From Myxococcales bacterium (GTDB lineage Bacteria > Myxococcota_A > Polyangia > Palsa-1104), in the NCBI GenBank assembly GCA_003170275.1, contig PNAM01000087.1:35871-99870 (forward strand): 64,000 bases of DNA, given 5' to 3'. Below, one piece after another: positions 8,787-16,707 of the stretch. Position 1 is the stretch's first letter. Every line of letters starts with the position of its first letter. Below the pieces are notes generated by a model. The model was not told where the DNA came from, made no database searches, and saw only the letters and a list, made by a program, of their open reading frames with translations. A program made the position numbers and the translations under genes.

Positions 8787-9019
8787 TTGTGGCGGAGCTT
8801 CGCCTCGATCTCAGCGAACACTTTTTCCGCATCTCTGCCCTTCGATTCACCACGTAGCGCGCGCGTCGCGCGCCGCTCGATCTCCGCTGCCCATACAACT
8901 TCGGCATCGTCGTCGGGCTCGCCGTCCATGCTGGCGAGCAGCTCGGCGGTCAGCTTCGCGCGCTCGGCCATGGGGAGACGCAGGGCTTCATCGAGAAGGT
9001 GCCGGGCATCTTCGCTCAT
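8783..9019 (-). CDS. Antitoxin of a ParE-type pair (addiction-module component family)
   Basis: 78 residues, acidic, with LPMAERAKLTAELLASM typical of the small 'addiction module component' antitoxins that precede ParE-like toxins. The toxin start overlaps its stop by 4 bp. It probably wraps the toxin and may repress its own promoter. Confidence 0.85.
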   Translation of the reverse strand: MSEDARHLLDEALRLPMAERAKLTAELLASMDGEPDDDAEVVWAAEIERRATRALRGESKGRDAEKVFAEIEAKLRHK

Positions 9020-9070
9020 TGCTTCAAGTATAACTGCGCGAACTGTTGCGTGCTAGCAGAACTAGCCGCC

Positions 9071-9298
9071 TCAGTTCCCCGGGCCCGCGCTGCTTTTTTC
9101 CGCCGATCTTTCGTTCATCCCGCGGCTCGCAATGGAGAGACGAAGATCGGCTTCGGCCAGCCGCCCCAAGCTCTCGATCAATTCCTCGTAGTTGTCGCCG
9201 AGGACCCAGGGGGCCGCCACGCTCACCACGTCAAAGCCTCCGGCCTTGCGCTCCTCACACATCCTGATGAAGTCCGCGAATTTCTCTTCGTAGGTCAA
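9071..9298 (-). CDS. Small hypothetical protein
   Basis: 75 residues (MTYEEKFADFIRMCEERKA...). Helical N-terminus, Ser-rich C-terminal tail. A GGGGGAC stretch upstream of the ATG could serve as ribosome binding site. No family recognised; may belong with the toxin-antitoxin cassette or be solitary. Confidence 0.5.
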   Translation of the reverse strand: MTYEEKFADFIRMCEERKAGGFDVVSVAAPWVLGDNYEELIESLGRLAEADLRLSIASRGMNERSAEKSSAGPGN

Positions 9299-9418
9299 CG
9301 TCCCCCTCCATTCGGCTGACGAGGCCCACTGCTAGCACAGCGAGCTGACGGGCCAAATGACCGGCGACGCTCCGTCCGTTAAGGTCTCCATGTCAACTTT
9401 CGTTGAGCACAGCTCCGA

Positions 9419-10528
9419 TCACCGATGCGCGGCCCCCAGTGGCAGATCGATCGTGAAGACGCATCCCTTGCCGGGGACGTTCCGCACCTCGAGCTTCCCT
9501 CCGTTCGCTTCCACGCCGCGGCGGCTGATCGACAGCCCGAGACCGAGGCCGCTTCGATCTTTGTCCCGCTGCTGGAACGGCTGAAACAGCTCCTCGCTCT
9601 GTCCGGGCGGCAGGCCACCGCACTCGTCATCGATGTCGATGAGGACGCGATCGGTGAGCGCGCGCGCCGTCAGCGAGACGTGGCCCCCCTTCTTCGTGAA
9701 CTTGAATGCGTTCTGCAAGAGGTTCGTGACGGCCGAAAGAATCATCGCGCGGTCGGCATCGACCCGCACCGCTTCATCGACCGGCACGATGGTAAAGACC
9801 AGCTCCTTTGCCTGCGCCTCCATTTCGGCGGTGACCCTGACCTCCTCGAGGAGCTCGCGAATCGAGATCGGTTCGCGCTGGACGTTGAGCCCCTCGGTCA
9901 AGCGCACATCGGCGAGCGATCGGTCGATGGTGTCTCGCAACCCGATGAGGCTGCGTCCGAGCACGTCACCGGTCGCCCCGGCCAGCGTCATGTTGCTCTT
10001 CTTGATGGCCTGGAACGCGAGCATTCCCGAGGCGAGGCGATTTCGCAGCTCGTGCGCGAGACTGCCCAGGCGCTCGTTCATGCTCGCGACCCGCTCTTCG
10101 AACTTGAGCACGTCCCGCTGGCGCCCGAACTCGGTCACCGCGTCGGCGATGGCGTTGTCGAGGCATCGATTGAAGGTGTGAAACTCCTCGACGGTGATCG
10201 GCGCCTCGGTCTCGTGGGCCAGCTCCGTGACCGCCTGACAGAGATCCCCATAGTCGTGAACCACCTGATCGATGGTGAATCCTTTGCGCAGCAACGCGTT
10301 GCCGTGCTTTCCGGCCGTGCTGCCGATGTCCACCGGTAGCTTGCCTGGCTGCCCCTCAGCGTCGGCGCTCTGCTCCACGCGCAGCTCGGTGACGAGTTGG
10401 TCCAGCAGGCGCGGAATGCCAAACTCCGACTCTCCGCCGTTCGAGTTCGGCGCCGGTCGCTTCGCGACTTTCAATTTGCAGCGTTTGACCAACTCGTCGT
10501 GGTTCGTCGCCAGGAAGTCCGCAAGCAT
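9419..10528 (-). CDS. Sensor histidine kinase with RsbRD-like N-terminal domain
   Basis: 369 residues from ATG 10528, which follows a GGAGA site. The N-terminal ~160 residues (MLADFLATNHDELVKRC) resemble the globin-like RsbR N-domain. Then comes a dimerisation helix with SLAHELRNRL (phospho-acceptor His) and an ATPase domain with NLLQNAFKFTKKGG (N box), IDDECGGLPPG (G1) and RSGLGLGLSISRRG (G2). No membrane segment is visible, so it is cytoplasmic. A stand-alone receiver lies at 7615-8037. Kinases are rare in prophages; this may be a moron gene sensing host state. Confidence 0.88.
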   Translation of the reverse strand: MLADFLATNHDELVKRCKLKVAKRPAPNSNGGESEFGIPRLLDQLVTELRVEQSADAEGQPGKLPVDIGSTAGKHGNALLRKGFTIDQVVHDYGDLCQAVTELAHETEAPITVEEFHTFNRCLDNAIADAVTEFGRQRDVLKFEERVASMNERLGSLAHELRNRLASGMLAFQAIKKSNMTLAGATGDVLGRSLIGLRDTIDRSLADVRLTEGLNVQREPISIRELLEEVRVTAEMEAQAKELVFTIVPVDEAVRVDADRAMILSAVTNLLQNAFKFTKKGGHVSLTARALTDRVLIDIDDECGGLPPGQSEELFQPFQQRDKDRSGLGLGLSISRRGVEANGGKLEVRNVPGKGCVFTIDLPLGAAHR

Positions 10529-10580
10529 GTGTTCTCCAATGCGCGCGCATCGCGGCGCGCCTGCTGTCGCCGTGTTCCTT

Positions 10581-10614
10581 CCAATAATGCAAGCGTCCCA
10601 ATAATGCAAGCGTC
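10581..10614. repeat. Tandem duplication of a 17-bp unit
   Basis: CCAATAATGCAAGCGTC is repeated exactly at 10581-10597 and 10598-10614, about 55 bp upstream of the sensor-kinase start. It could be a regulator site or a simple duplication. Confidence 0.6.
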
Positions 10615-10732
10615 GCGCCGCAGGCCGTCACGACCGTGCCGCGCCCAAGTGATGGATTCACATCGATCGCAGACAGCCGACGACCGTGACAGAAATGCAT
10701 TTCGAGTCAATAAGGAGTGGCTGATTGGGGGG

Positions 10733-11890
10733 TCAGAATAGTGTCCCTTGTTCGGGAGCTGGAGGCTTGGGCGCAACGTCAAGGAAGGTGACCTTCATAT
10801 CTGGGTATTTCTTGAACGACCCCTTTCGCCTCGCCGCGGGGGCGTCGACAGGCTTCAGTCTGTGCTGCGTCTCCAGCAACGACAGAGCATCGTTGAATAG
10901 GTAGCACGGCGTCTGCGTCAACACGAAGGTTTGGATCTCGGTGACGGGAAGCGTCTTCCCCACTAACAAACGGCCAAGGTGGTTGGCGAGCCACTCCTGC
11001 GTCGCGTCGTGGATGAGCGACAACTGGTTGGGGTCGTCGCCGTCGGAAAATCGAAAGCCACCTGACTCGTCTACTTTCCACATCGCCTTCTTCATCTCTT
11101 CGAGGCCCCGCAGATTGCCGGTGGCGAAAAAGAGCCAGTAGTGCAGCTCGCCTCCGTCACCGCACATTGCGAAGTTCCAGACGTACTTTGCCGCACCACG
11201 GTTGATGAGCTGGTTGCGATAGGTATCCAACAGGAACTTTTCCCGCGGCTTACCCTTCATCTTTATGGCTGGCTTCCATTCCTCGCCACCAAACGCGCGA
11301 TCGATTCCTGGCCACTTCGTCGGGTCGCTCATGAAGCGGTTGAGATCTCGCCATTGGAGATATGCAAATATCTCGCACATGGGAAAGGCCAGAATGCGGC
11401 TAACCATATCCATTGAAACCGCCGAGTACCCAAACTGGTCGAGAAACACCAGAGCCGGGCCGAAGCGGCGACCAGACGCGCTGTGCTGCGCAAGCTCGTT
11501 GGTCAGAATCGTTTCGCAGTCGCCGAGTTGAGGTTCAAGTAAAACTACCTTGGGGTTGGCGTCAACGCGCGACGTCAGCGTCGCCAGCGATTTCTTTAGT
11601 TGCTCGAACCGCTCTGGATCCTTCTCAATAAACAGCAGATGCACAGGCGTCGCGAACTGCTCGGCCTCGGCCTGCGAGAGCGCCGTCTTCAGCGCGAGAA
11701 TCGGACTGCCATCCTCGCCCTTTTCGTAGACGCCCGGCCCAGCGAACCCATCTACGAATAGAATTCGATCCGAGCCTTTGAGTTGCCGAGATAAGATCGG
11801 CATCCATGCCTGAAGGTAGCCGCCGAGGATCGCGTGCTTGGCCAGCGTGTGAGGATCAGCAGGCCAAACGGTTGGGAGTGTATCGCTCAT
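10733..11890 (-). CDS. tcmP: Three-Cys-motif partner protein TcmP
   Basis: 385 residues. HTLAKHAILGGYLQAWMPIL and the Rossmann-type segment ILFVDGFAGPGVYEKGE are hallmark features of TcmP, a protein almost always encoded beside a three-Cys-motif (Gp37/Gp68, DUF5131) protein. LLFIEKDPERF and LVFLDQFGYSAV continue the methyltransferase-like fold. The start codon abuts the stop of the upstream partner gene. The biochemical role of this pair is not established; it is common in phages and defence islands. Confidence 0.9.
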   Translation of the reverse strand: MSDTLPTVWPADPHTLAKHAILGGYLQAWMPILSRQLKGSDRILFVDGFAGPGVYEKGEDGSPILALKTALSQAEAEQFATPVHLLFIEKDPERFEQLKKSLATLTSRVDANPKVVLLEPQLGDCETILTNELAQHSASGRRFGPALVFLDQFGYSAVSMDMVSRILAFPMCEIFAYLQWRDLNRFMSDPTKWPGIDRAFGGEEWKPAIKMKGKPREKFLLDTYRNQLINRGAAKYVWNFAMCGDGGELHYWLFFATGNLRGLEEMKKAMWKVDESGGFRFSDGDDPNQLSLIHDATQEWLANHLGRLLVGKTLPVTEIQTFVLTQTPCYLFNDALSLLETQHRLKPVDAPAARRKGSFKKYPDMKVTFLDVAPKPPAPEQGTLF

Positions 11891-12607
11891 TCACTCAGCA
11901 GCCACGGGCATTTCGTCCCACGTGCGACCATCGAGCACCCTTCCCGTAACTTTCTTGTTCACTCCTCCCCACTGCTTGAAAAAGAACGGAACCCTTCGTT
12001 TCACACATTGATCGCGGATGTGACGAACCCACTCCGGCTCCATTTTTCGAGCGCCTGGGCCCGATTCACCGCCTACGATCACCCAATCGATGCACTCGAG
12101 AGGAAGGCGACGAATCGGAGCAATTAGTGGCTCGACTGAGAGGAAGCGCACCTTCGCAGGAATTTGACGAAGGTGGTCGATGCGGTCCAGAACGCGCTCA
12201 TCCTCGACGCTGGTGCCCATCCAAATGTTTGGTGTCCAATCCAGTTTCTCCGCGTATGACGCGGCGATCTCTGGGCGCTTCGTCAGCACCTGAAAAGTAT
12301 GCTGGGAGCATTCGTTCATCACCCGGAAAACGCGCCGCGTGTACGCCAACCCAACATCTTTGTGAAACAGATCGCTCATGGAATTTACGAAGATCACGCG
12401 GGGCCTCTTCCAGCGAAAAGGCGCGTCGAGCATTTCAGGCTGTCGAGTCAACTGGAAGGCGTCGGCGTACTGAGGCTTGCCCATTGCCTGGAGCCTCTTC
12501 GACATTCTCTCCGCGTAGCAATTCTTGCAGCCCGCACTGATCTTCGTGCATCCGGTGACGGGATTCCAGGTTGCTTCCGTCCACTCGATGTGTGAAGGAC
12601 CAGCCAT
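11891..12607 (-). CDS. Three-Cys-motif protein, phage Gp37/Gp68 (DUF5131) family
   Basis: 238 residues from ATG 12607. HIEWTEATWNPVTGC begins the family signature; Cys at about 20, 27 and 30 (GCTKISAGCKNC) form a radical-SAM-like cluster motif. VIFVNSMSDLFH, FQVLTKRPE, WMGTSVED and IVGGESGPGARKM follow in the usual order. It lies directly upstream of tcmP. Probably an iron-sulphur enzyme; substrate unknown. Confidence 0.92.
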   Translation of the reverse strand: MAGPSHIEWTEATWNPVTGCTKISAGCKNCYAERMSKRLQAMGKPQYADAFQLTRQPEMLDAPFRWKRPRVIFVNSMSDLFHKDVGLAYTRRVFRVMNECSQHTFQVLTKRPEIAASYAEKLDWTPNIWMGTSVEDERVLDRIDHLRQIPAKVRFLSVEPLIAPIRRLPLECIDWVIVGGESGPGARKMEPEWVRHIRDQCVKRRVPFFFKQWGGVNKKVTGRVLDGRTWDEMPVAAE

Positions 12608-12717
12608 AATTTGAACCCCTGTCTGGGGCCCTCTCGTTCCATTGCCCCGCACGGAAACATACTGTTCGACTGTTCAGGCGTCAAGAAAGTCGATCGCGAG
12701 TGGGTTAGTATCGCCCC

Positions 12718-12918
12718 GTGAGCGATGCGCCCAGATTTGAGATCGTCGGCCTGATCAAGGTCATGGGCTGTTGCCTCTTCACCTGGCGGGAATCTGAAGG
12801 TGGCGAAGACCCACGCCGCATCGAGCTTGAGCCTGGGCATTGTGAGCGTTGCATCGCCGAGCTGAAGAAACTTCCTGGTCGTCAAGTCGTCCTCATCGAT
12901 CGGCGAAAGCCGGAGTAG
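12718..12918 (+). CDS. Small Cys-rich protein, CCxFxW type
   Basis: 66 residues, GTG start at 12718, divergent from the DUF5131 gene. GCCLFTWRE and GHCERCIAELKK match the layout of the protein at 7373-7594. Pairs of cysteines suggest a zinc-binding mini-domain. Function unknown. Confidence 0.65.
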   Translation: MSDAPRFEIVGLIKVMGCCLFTWRESEGGEDPRRIELEPGHCERCIAELKKLPGRQVVLIDRRKPE

Positions 12919-14094
12919 GTCGAACACCGTCGATGGTTCGTGAGGCGCCCGCGCCGCAGCGGCGCCAAGCCCCTTTGCTCTTCAACCCTTGCTCCACTTC
13001 CGGCGAAACCTCCCCGACCGGCCTCCGGCTCGGCGAGCGAAGCGAGCAGCTCCCCGGGGTAGGTGGTGAGGCGCCCGCCGGGCCACATCAGCTCGGAGAA
13101 CGTGAGCGAGGCGCCCGCGCGAACAGGCCCGTGGCGCGCCGTCGGCGGGTCCGCTGAGTACCCAGTGGCGTGTGGGATCGTCTGCTAGATGCGCTTGTAT
13201 TGCTTGCGGCGCTACCAGGCGGTGGGGTGTCGCCACTGCGGATGGTCGGCGCGCCAGCCATTGACCGGAATCGGATCGATCGGCGAGATCGGTTTGCCAG
13301 TCCGGGGGGTGGCGAGTGGCGCGGCCCCCCCCCCGCACGCTCCTCGAACTTTTCGCGGGAGATGGTCACGCGGCGGTCCCGAGGTAGGAGGAGCAGGCCC
13401 GAGTAGATGGGACGGACCGGAGGGCGTGCGCTCCCGCCTCGGGCTCGTCGCTGTTCAGGTAGGTGGAGTTGACACACTAACGCCCGTCACTGTGTTGGCC
13501 CATCCTTTCGCCTCCAGGAAAGGCAGGGGCAGGGGCAGTTCGGCGCGAGGTTCCGAAGGCTCGCACTTGTGGCGTTCGAGGGGCGCGGCTCCTCCCCGCC
13601 CGCCTTCTCTTCAGCTTCCTCGGGGTGGGCTAGGGCTCGAGGGGGTGCGCGCCAGGAATGCCTGGCGGCCGCGTGCCGAGTCGCGTGAGCCGGGGTTTCG
13701 GTCTGTTCGTCCTGGCTTGTTCGGGGTGGATGGGGTCGATGGCCTGGGTAGACGTTGCCGTGTCATCCGCGTCAGTTTGGGCTTGCCAGTGGTGTTGAGC
13801 CGGGGCGCGTTGGCTCGTGGGTTCACACACCAAGAAGGTTTAGGGCATTGGCGGATGGGTTGGTCGCGAGGGGGCCCACCAGCACGAGGTTTGGGCGGTA
13901 GGTGTACTGGGGCCTTTCCTGGCTTTCCCTACGGGGCGCGCCGGGGTGTTGGACGGGTGGGTGGCCCGTCGGTGAGGGGGTTCGAGTGGCGTGCTGGTGG
14001 GGCTCCTATGCGTTGGGCCTCGGTGTGCTGGGTTCTTGGGGATACCGTGACCCGCGCGGGGCCCCTGTAGTCTCTCTTCAACACAGTAACCCCT
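12919..14094. other. 1.2-kb stretch without a convincing gene; strand-asymmetric
   Basis: Several frames are open here but their translations are Arg/Gly/Pro-rich with no domain, so I call no gene. 12.92-13.48 kb holds short minus-strand peptide runs that change frame (for example TYLNSDEPEAGAHAL, then KPISPIDPIPVNGW) around a 10-C homopolymer at about 13325-13334, consistent with a decayed gene. From about 13.5 to 14.08 kb the plus strand becomes rich in G and T (repeated GGGT, GGTG, GTTGG) and the minus strand in C and A, unlike any neighbour. A long non-coding RNA, a replication-associated segment or decayed DNA are all possible. Confidence 0.5.
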
Positions 14095-14514
14095 TTAGGG
14101 TGTGCGATGTCCGCGGCTGATGGATTGGCTCGAGGGGTGCTCGCGTTTACTCTCACGACGTTGGGATCTGCGACGTTTACGCGGGACCGGACGGCTCGTG
14201 CCATCGCCAGGTCCGCTCTGGGATCGGGGACGCTTTGTGAGGCGCGCGATCAGCTCGGACGCCACGTCAGCCGCACGATCAGCCACGGCCGCCGTCGCGC
14301 TCACCAGGCAATAGGCGCGGTTAGAAGCCCGCCGCTGCTCTGAGTTGCCGCCGCCGTGCAAGAACTCCAAGGCTAGTTGAGCAGCGTGCGCAAACGCTTC
14401 TGTGTCGAGCACCTCCCCATGGAGATATTCAAGGGCCGCGAGCGGCGCACGATCGGCATCGAAGTAGAAGCGGTCGTTCCTCTCGGATGCTTTCGGTCGG
14501 CGTTTGGTGGTCAT
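14095..14514 (-). CDS. Hypothetical phage protein with basic tail
   Basis: 139 residues. The first ~90 are folded-looking and helical (APLAALEYLHGEVLDTEAFAHAAQLALEFLHGG), the last ~45 are Arg/Ser-rich and may bind nucleic acid. The start overlaps the stop of the upstream gene (ATGA), so it is part of the 14.1-14.95 kb operon. No family recognised. Confidence 0.6.
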   Translation of the reverse strand: MTTKRRPKASERNDRFYFDADRAPLAALEYLHGEVLDTEAFAHAAQLALEFLHGGGNSEQRRASNRAYCLVSATAAVADRAADVASELIARLTKRPRSQSGPGDGTSRPVPRKRRRSQRRESKREHPSSQSISRGHRTP

Positions 14515-14711
14515 TGGGCGGCCTCCACCAGCTCTCGGGCTAGCGCAATCACGAGCACCTCGTTCACTCCTTCGAGCGCGCGCGCCAGCTCAGCGCGGAT
14601 TACCACGTAGGGCCTCCTGGGAGGCTCTGGGAAGCGCCCGGTCACCTTCGCCCAAGTCATCGCGCCGAGCATCTTCAAGAGATCCCAGACGGTCAGCGGA
14701 GCGCCAATCAT
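14511..14711 (-). CDS. Small hypothetical protein
   Basis: 66 residues, helical (LTVWDLLKMLGAMTWAKVTG, then RAELARALEGVNEVLVIALARELVEA). Overlaps both neighbours by 4 bp, which supports it as an operon member. No family recognised. Confidence 0.6.
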   Translation of the reverse strand: MIGAPLTVWDLLKMLGAMTWAKVTGRFPEPPRRPYVVIRAELARALEGVNEVLVIALARELVEAAQ

Positions 14712-14950
14712 CGGTTCACCTGGAACACGCCAGCCCGATCTTCACGCTTCGCGATGCTCACGAGTGGGCCGGGGTACTGGTCGAGCGAGATCCGGCCGGG
14801 TAGGTGGGTGAGCTTCCAGGTCACGTTGACGAAGCCAGCACCAGCGGGCCGCACTTCGAGCACCTTCCAACGCGCGCCGTGCTTCGACACCACCACGTCG
14901 CCAGCCTCGAGCTGGCCGAAGGTCAAATCGTGTCGCTTCTGTCTTGCCAT
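14708..14950 (-). CDS. Small beta-rich hypothetical protein
   Basis: 80 residues from ATG 14950, chosen because GAAGGAG lies 9-10 nt upstream. A beta-rich core (LEAGDVVVSKHGARWKVLEV, GFVNVTWKL) suggests a KOW/SH3-like small barrel. First gene of a three-gene operon downstream of an operator-like site at 14974-15001. Confidence 0.6.
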   Translation of the reverse strand: MARQKRHDLTFGQLEAGDVVVSKHGARWKVLEVRPAGAGFVNVTWKLTHLPGRISLDQYPGPLVSIAKREDRAGVFQVNR

Positions 14951-14973
14951 GGTAACCGCTCCTTCTCTCACAA

Positions 14974-15001
14974 TCTAAGCCATGCTTGACCTAGATACAA
15001 G
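14974..15001. promoter_or_regulatory. Operator-like site plus TAGATACAAG motif
   Basis: TCTAAGCCATGCTTG (14974-14988) differs at two positions from the TCTAAGACAAGCTTG sites at 5682 and 16661; TAGATACAAG (14992-15001) also occurs at 7335. It lies just upstream of the 14.1-14.95 kb operon. Confidence 0.5.
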
Positions 15002-15080
15002 AACAAAAAGCTGGCAATGGGTAACAGTTTTATCCATTCGGTGTTTTTTGCTTCTGGTTACGAGAGGCTGGGATGTGAGT

Positions 15081-15410
15081 TCAGTCGGCTGGGTCCGGCT
15101 CGATGTCCACTTCCTGATCGGAGAGGTTGAAGCCCTGGGGGGCTCGCTGTTCAGGGCCAGGGGGCGTCGCCTCAGTGCGGTTGAACCACTCGGCGATGGT
15201 CTCGAGTGCCTTCTCCAGGTCATCCAGCTCGGGGAAACCGAAAACCTTGGTGGCGCGCTCGAGCGCGCCGCACGCGGCGCACGGGCTTTCGCCGAGCGCG
15301 GTCACGAATACCACGACATCCTCCAACGTCAGCCCGGTCAGATAGATCTGACGTTCACCGCTGCATCCGGTGCAGCTGAGGAGCACCCCCTGTTGTTCAC
15401 CGCTCTCCAT
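15081..15410 (-). CDS. Putative zinc-ribbon hypothetical protein
   Basis: 109 residues. CTGC near residue 13 and CAAC near residue 44 make a four-Cys pattern, followed by a helical region (LDDLEKALETIAEWFN) and an acidic, Pro-rich tail. No family recognised. Stands alone between two gaps. Confidence 0.6.
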   Translation of the reverse strand: MESGEQQGVLLSCTGCSGERQIYLTGLTLEDVVVFVTALGESPCAACGALERATKVFGFPELDDLEKALETIAEWFNRTEATPPGPEQRAPQGFNLSDQEVDIEPDPAD

Positions 15411-15526
15411 AAAGCGCCGCGAGGAGACGTGCGGCAGAAGGGATTCTAGCGATCCCAGGATGGACTACGCAATCACCATAGGCTGACCCCACAAGGACTG
15501 TGTCCCAGGGCGAGGGGTTCTCTAGG

Positions 15527-16027
15527 TCAACGGCGGGATTTTCTGCCCTTCAGCGTGCGCTTCTTACGCTTCCCTTCCGCCCTGGAGGTCTTTTTTTTCG
15601 GGTTGGGGCGTTGGGACGCCATGAGCACTTCAGCGCGCGCCAGGGCCCTCTCCGGCACTCTGGCGGGGCGTGGTGAAGCGATACCCTTCGCGTTCAAGTA
15701 GGCCTCGGCGTCATTCATCACCGCCCAGACATCCATGTAGAGGTTGTGGCGCGCGGAGCCCTGCTTCCGGGTGACGGCATTCTTGAAGTTGTCGTAGTCG
15801 AGGTTCAGGAGCATCTCGCCGATCACATCAGCGAACACCGCGCGCGGCACCAAAAGCCGGTAGGGGTAGTCCGATGGCGACTCTTCGCTGATGTTGTCCT
15901 CGGCGCTCCCGAGCCGCTTGGCCAGGTTCACCAGGTCCTCGCGCACGCGAGCGCGCACCATCAGCGCGTCCTCGATGTCCCGGTGCGCCACAGCGCTGAA
16001 GAAGCCTTCGTCAGTAAAGAGCCACAT
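15527..16027 (-). CDS. Hypothetical phage protein
   Basis: 166 residues. N-terminal region folded (MWLFTDEGFFSAVAHRD, then VREDLVNLAKRLGSAEDN), middle with RHNLYMDVWAVMNDAEAYL, and a strongly basic Lys/Arg tail of ~35 residues. It follows the 16031-16303 gene by 3 bp. The layout resembles small early phage proteins; no function assigned. Confidence 0.65.
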   Translation of the reverse strand: MWLFTDEGFFSAVAHRDIEDALMVRARVREDLVNLAKRLGSAEDNISEESPSDYPYRLLVPRAVFADVIGEMLLNLDYDNFKNAVTRKQGSARHNLYMDVWAVMNDAEAYLNAKGIASPRPARVPERALARAEVLMASQRPNPKKKTSRAEGKRKKRTLKGRKSRR

Positions 16028-16030
16028 GGG

Positions 16031-16303
16031 TCACACGGCCCCGTGGTCGAGGTCGAGCCGGGCGAGAATGCGCCCGATCAGGACGTCGTAGCCGCCGGGG
16101 ATGAAGTGGGGCCCGGCGAACCACCCGACGAGCTGGGCGGCCCACAAGCGGAAGGCCTCGTAGAGGGCCAGGCGAGCTTCAGGAGTGCGCGCGGCCGCGC
16201 GCGCGATCTCGAGGGCGGTCAGGAAGTCGTAGACGGACCCGAAGAGGAAGCCGCGGGGCTCTAGGTCGGGCGGGAACGTGTAGCTGGCGAGGAGTTGCTT
16301 CAG
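16031..16303 (-). CDS. Hypothetical phage protein, probable CTG start
   Basis: About 90 residues (KQLLASYTFPPDLEPRG, then ALEIARAAARTPEARLALYEAFRLWAAQLVGWF). The coding pattern is clear but there is no ATG, GTG or TTG near the expected start. A CTG at 16303 overlaps the TGA of the upstream gene as CTGA, the same geometry as the ATGA overlaps elsewhere in this arm, so I place the start there. The alternative is a frameshift from the upstream gene. No family recognised. Confidence 0.6.
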   Translation of the reverse strand: MKQLLASYTFPPDLEPRGFLFGSVYDFLTALEIARAAARTPEARLALYEAFRLWAAQLVGWFAGPHFIPGGYDVLIGRILARLDLDHGAV

Positions 16304-16599
16304 CTCGTGGAGGCGGGCTTCTTGACCTTGGGCTTCGTCGCCGCTTTCGGCTTCTCTTCGGCGCCGCCCCTCGAGTGGCTCGTCCAGGGGTGGCCCTGCT
16401 CTCCGCGGAGCTTGTCGATCTCGTCGGTCAGGCTGAGGGCGCCGACCGCCCGGGTCAGCGAACGGTGCGAGACGTCGAGCAGCTCGGCGGCCTTCACCGC
16501 GTTCCCCTTCGTCTTCTTGAACGCCTGCAATATCTTTTGTTTGGCCTTGTCTGGCTCGAACCTCACCAGGTAGGCCCAGCGCGTTGCGCGGAAAGCCAT
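16300..16599 (-). CDS. Fis-type HTH protein
   Basis: 99 residues. Residues 20-60 (KQKILQAFKKTKGNAVKAAELLDVSHRSLTRAVGAL) match the Fis/NtrC-type helix-turn-helix. The C-terminal 40 residues are Lys/Pro/Ala-rich and probably disordered. First gene of an operon with 16031-16303 and 15527-16027, just downstream of the operator-like site at 16649-16675. Confidence 0.8.
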   Translation of the reverse strand: MAFRATRWAYLVRFEPDKAKQKILQAFKKTKGNAVKAAELLDVSHRSLTRAVGALSLTDEIDKLRGEQGHPWTSHSRGGAEEKPKAATKPKVKKPASTS

Positions 16600-16648
16600 C
16601 GCATCCTCCTGGTTGTAGTTTCAACATGGCGCGCTCCTCTATGTCAAT

Positions 16649-16675
16649 CTTGTCTTACAATCTAAGACAAGCTTG
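16649..16675. promoter_or_regulatory. Inverted-repeat operator upstream of the Fis-like operon
   Basis: CTTGTCTTA (16649-16657) and TAAGACAAG (16663-16671) form a perfect 9-bp inverted repeat with 5-bp spacer; TCTAAGACAAGCTTG at 16661-16675 is identical to 5682-5696. It lies between the XRE repressor gene (16708-17247) and the operon it would control. Confidence 0.65.
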
Positions 16676-16707
16676 GCACAGAATCAAGCGCGAAGTGGCT
16701 GGAGGGG

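Noticed and set aside
13189..14070. 293-codon plus-strand ORF
   Set aside because: Translation is Gly/Arg/Trp-rich without domains, and it sits in a G-rich asymmetric stretch where long open frames occur by chance.
16031..16627. 198-codon ORF starting at 16627
   Set aside because: Its first half is a shadow of the Fis-like gene; only the part from about 16303 codes.
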